In this document: positions 63,962-64,000 of the stretch, piece after piece
Layout: the number at the start of each line of letters is the position of its first letter
Numbering within the stretch: the first letter of the stretch is position 1
Assembly (NCBI GenBank): GCA_031763025.1
Contig: JASSKH010000031.1
Coordinates: forward strand, 4,989,458-5,053,457
Direction: 5' to 3'
Origin: Macrocystis pyrifera
Taxonomy: Eukaryota; Sar; Phaeophyceae; Laminariales; Laminariaceae
DNA length: 64,000 nucleotides
Program-made: the position numbers and the translations under genes
Notes under the pieces: model-generated
What the model was told of the DNA's origin: nothing
Databases searched by the model: none
What the model saw: the letters and a program-made list of their open reading frames with translations, nothing else

Positions 63962-64000
63962 CAACAGGAAAACGGCCACGCCTCGACGCTGGAACTCCTC
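49992..64000 (+). CDS. JmjC-domain oxygenase-like protein, 3' end beyond window
   Basis: Ten exons give 915 codons, open at the right edge: 49992-50164, 53633-53776, 54358-54471, 55832-56863, 58259-58402, 58827-59025, 59665-59748, 60959-61060, 62138-62302, 63413-64000. JmjC proteins are Fe(II)/2-oxoglutarate dioxygenases, many of them histone demethylases. Seen: VVIKGLANGLDPHLWNTRYL and YLAERCGEIMYHNFRRFF (cupin entry), a 270-residue disordered Gly/Ala-rich insert (about 165-435), LLPGGSLCAMQHM, GPNLYMTPPGSW, iron site FHQDGNGT (His541, Asp543) and second His654 in HINKGRLHAFRK, followed by VSVAWDWVFKGVSKEG. The Lys that usually binds 2-oxoglutarate appears replaced in VGRNRVIML. After the fold come Pro/Ala-rich linkers and a run of 14 Gln. 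The family resembles heterokont JmjC proteins I know from diatoms; substrate is unknown. The first exon is assigned by phase and spacing only. Confidence 0.83.
53190..53294 (+). mobile_element. TA-type MITE, copy 15
   Basis: TTACGGGGGACCATAGTAAA to GGACCCCCGTAA, inserted into a (GTA)n microsatellite in JmjC intron 1. Confidence 0.85.
53633..53776 (+). CDS. JmjC gene exon 2
   Basis: Acceptor cgcag at 53632. Encodes RIDPLDEGYILRLFETPDV, TVVIKGLANGLDPHLWNTRY, LAERCGEI, ending before donor gtgggt. This is the typical start of the JmjC core (PVVIRG, LW, YL). Confidence 0.85.
54358..54471 (+). CDS. JmjC gene exon 3
   Basis: Acceptor cgaaag, Met completed, then YHNFRRFFKAEGKPEEAF, VPVPEVEQAWTSMRLHDYV and donor gtgagc. 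It continues the cupin entry strands. Confidence 0.87.
54697..54772. repeat. Hairpin repeat AAGGACCGTT family
   Basis: GGACGGAAATGTAAGGACCG with TTCCACAGAGTGGTA at the far end. Relatives at 11-70, 20595-20665 and 24267-24342, and more distantly 11355-11435 and 39125-39180. Confidence 0.6.
54970..55510. repeat. GGTGTT hexamer tract
   Basis: Imperfect (GGTGTT)n in JmjC intron 3; the same hexamer dominates USP39 intron repeats. Confidence 0.85.
55832..56863 (+). CDS. JmjC gene exon 4 (long disordered insert)
   Basis: Acceptor gccag, then YLDERAVAARSRASASSS; ends at MQFTSFDGRPRTVKLL, TESVYLTDMDLT before donor gtgggc. In between are Glu/Arg-rich, MDVDEA-type acidic, poly-Gly and poly-Ala tracts (GGC/GGT and GCA repeats). 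At 1032 bp without a stop it is the longest exon in the window. Confidence 0.87.
57333..57536 (+). mobile_element. SINE-like family A with C tail
   Basis: CTTCATACGACTCGCCGGAC to CTTGCATGAGATCGAGTAC, CGAGTAC and about 29 C. Lies in JmjC intron 4. Confidence 0.72.
57716..57998 (+). mobile_element. SINE-like family A
   Basis: CACCCCGCTGTCTCTGGAGT through TTCTTAGTAGGATGCAGCTC to GTGCATGGCGTAACCATAC and a C run; a small insertion breaks the CTACGGCC...ATGCATG word. Confidence 0.7.
58014..58188 (+). mobile_element. SINE-like family A with C tail
   Basis: ACCCTTCATGCGACTAGCGA to CATACATGACATGAGTATA and C7. Third copy within 850 bp in one JmjC intron. Confidence 0.72.
58259..58402 (+). CDS. JmjC gene exon 5
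   Basis: Acceptor caccag, Arg completed, then YLPECANNLSREFKMDLLPG, GSLCAMQHMPRESRPFFG, PNLYMTPPG, donor gtgggc. Confidence 0.9.
58827..59025 (+). CDS. JmjC gene exon 6 (HxD iron motif)
   Basis: Acceptor gagcag completes Ser, then WTQFHQDGNGTVDSAHQCLV, GRNRVIMLRRLDKEEDKRT, ALRILSD, a poly-Gly run and GGDEDSD before donor gtgagt. HQD is the first half of the facial triad. Confidence 0.9.
59665..59748 (+). CDS. JmjC gene exon 7
   Basis: Acceptor ggcgcag, then DDPLYKLPHGPGRKPPWP and SDEAIERLRQ, donor gtgtgg, phase 0 at both ends. It joins directly to LNFCPSVF of exon 8, making the spliced protein continuous. Confidence 0.83.
60035..60240. repeat. ACCCG/GGGTC pentamer palindrome, copy 4
   Basis: GGCCAGGTCAAACCTCGCGG, GGGTC units, AATTTGAAAAACGTCCTG, ACCCG units, then TCAGGTCATGACCCTTGAA. 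Same layout as copy 1. Confidence 0.82.
60643..60730 (+). mobile_element. SINE-like family B with C tail
   Basis: GTCTCGGAAAGGATGCGTGG, TCAATGGTCAAATTACTGAG, CAACAGATGTGTGCGCCCC and a C run. It also starts at a C run (60625-60641). Confidence 0.68.
60959..61060 (+). CDS. JmjC gene exon 8 (second iron His)
   Basis: Acceptor ttcccag, 34 codons LNFCPSVFTLEPGEFVHINK, GRLHAFRKERPLAH, donor gtgagt. His654 of GRLHAF aligns with the distal His of the JmjC triad. Confidence 0.9.
61684..61788 (-). mobile_element. TA-type MITE, copy 16
   Basis: TTACGGGGGGGGCATAGTAA to GGTCCCCCGTAA with TA duplication, in a JmjC intron next to C-rich sequence. Confidence 0.83.
61805..62025 (+). mobile_element. Chimeric B-A SINE-like element with C tail
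   Basis: Family B body (GTCTCTATTAGGATTGGGG, GGATGCGTGGTCAATGGTCG) reaches AAAATGAGTAC at 61916-61926 and passes without a C run into the family A 3' part (GCTCCGTCGCGGATTTGTAG, GGCCATGCATGGCATGAGTA), then C-rich sequence. Confidence 0.7.
62138..62302 (+). CDS. JmjC gene exon 9
   Basis: Acceptor atttttag, 55 codons: EDPGSVCVSVAWDWVFKG, VSKEGCKEELGYALRCSDD, a Ser-rich linker and ETCLLQ, donor gtgtgt. It closes the cupin fold. Confidence 0.9.
62310..62830. repeat. GCGTAGGCTTC satellite
   Basis: Degenerate 11-12 bp units (GCGTAGGCTTC, GCGTAGCCTTG) in the last JmjC intron seen. Confidence 0.82.
62835..63265. repeat. GCATAA/GCGTAA hexamer tract
   Basis: About 70 hexamers mixing GCATAA and GCGTAA, following the previous satellite without a gap. 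Confidence 0.85.
63413..64000 (+). CDS. JmjC gene exon 10, open at window edge
   Basis: Acceptor gtgctgcag, then AAKASLASLRVHALRKHAA, followed by Pro/Ala/Ser-rich sequence, GGLPEKENSWTSLQPPPPSS and 14 consecutive Gln codons near 63918-63958. There is no stop before base 64000. Confidence 0.82.

Overview
This is a window of a eukaryotic nuclear genome, intron-rich and crowded with repeats. I infer a stramenopile, most likely a brown alga. The grounds are an axonemal gene (flagellated cells exist), a nuclear gene that looks like mitochondrial TatB, introns of 1-8 kb with GT-AG borders, and short exons diluted in simple repeats, palindromic MITEs and very long C/G homopolymers. The exact species cannot be fixed from this sequence alone.

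Four genes can be assembled exon by exon. At nearly every junction the reading phase fits and a conserved protein block continues across it. (1) 1797-8495, plus strand: the C-terminal leucine-rich part of a dynein regulatory complex subunit 5 (DRC5/TCTE1) protein; its 5' exons lie to the left or were not found. (2) 13444-35950, minus strand: a complete 13-exon, 587-codon USP39/Sad1 gene, the U4/U6.U5 tri-snRNP pseudo-deubiquitinase. (3) 36097-47159, plus strand: a mitochondrial TatB-like protein of about 185 residues in five exons, head to head with USP39. (4) 49992 to the right edge, plus strand: a JmjC-domain oxygenase-like protein of which 10 exons and 915 codons are visible; it continues past base 64000. 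DRC5 and USP39 converge across 8496-13443. USP39 and TatB diverge from a spacer of about 146 bp. TatB and the JmjC gene follow one another across 47160-49991.

Almost everything else is repeat. I recognise two SINE-like families (A and B) that end in the same short motif, ATGAGTAC, followed by a run of C. There are sixteen copies of a 105-131 bp palindromic MITE with TA target duplications (mariner type), several smaller hairpin families, a LINE C-terminal relic, pentamer (ACCCG)n palindromes, a 32-bp satellite, and many 3-12 bp microsatellites. Most long open frames outside the four genes are translations of these repeats (poly-Gly, poly-Pro, poly-Leu, poly-Ser) and are not listed as genes.

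Points of greatest interest: the shared C-tailed 3' end of two unrelated short retroposon-like families and a B-to-A chimera; TatB exon 3 sitting between a poly-G tract in one intron and a 118-base poly-C tract in the next; a SAP-like motif inserted in USP39; relic duplicated copies of two USP39 exons; and a GC-AG intron in DRC5 whose retention would add a poly-serine tail in frame.
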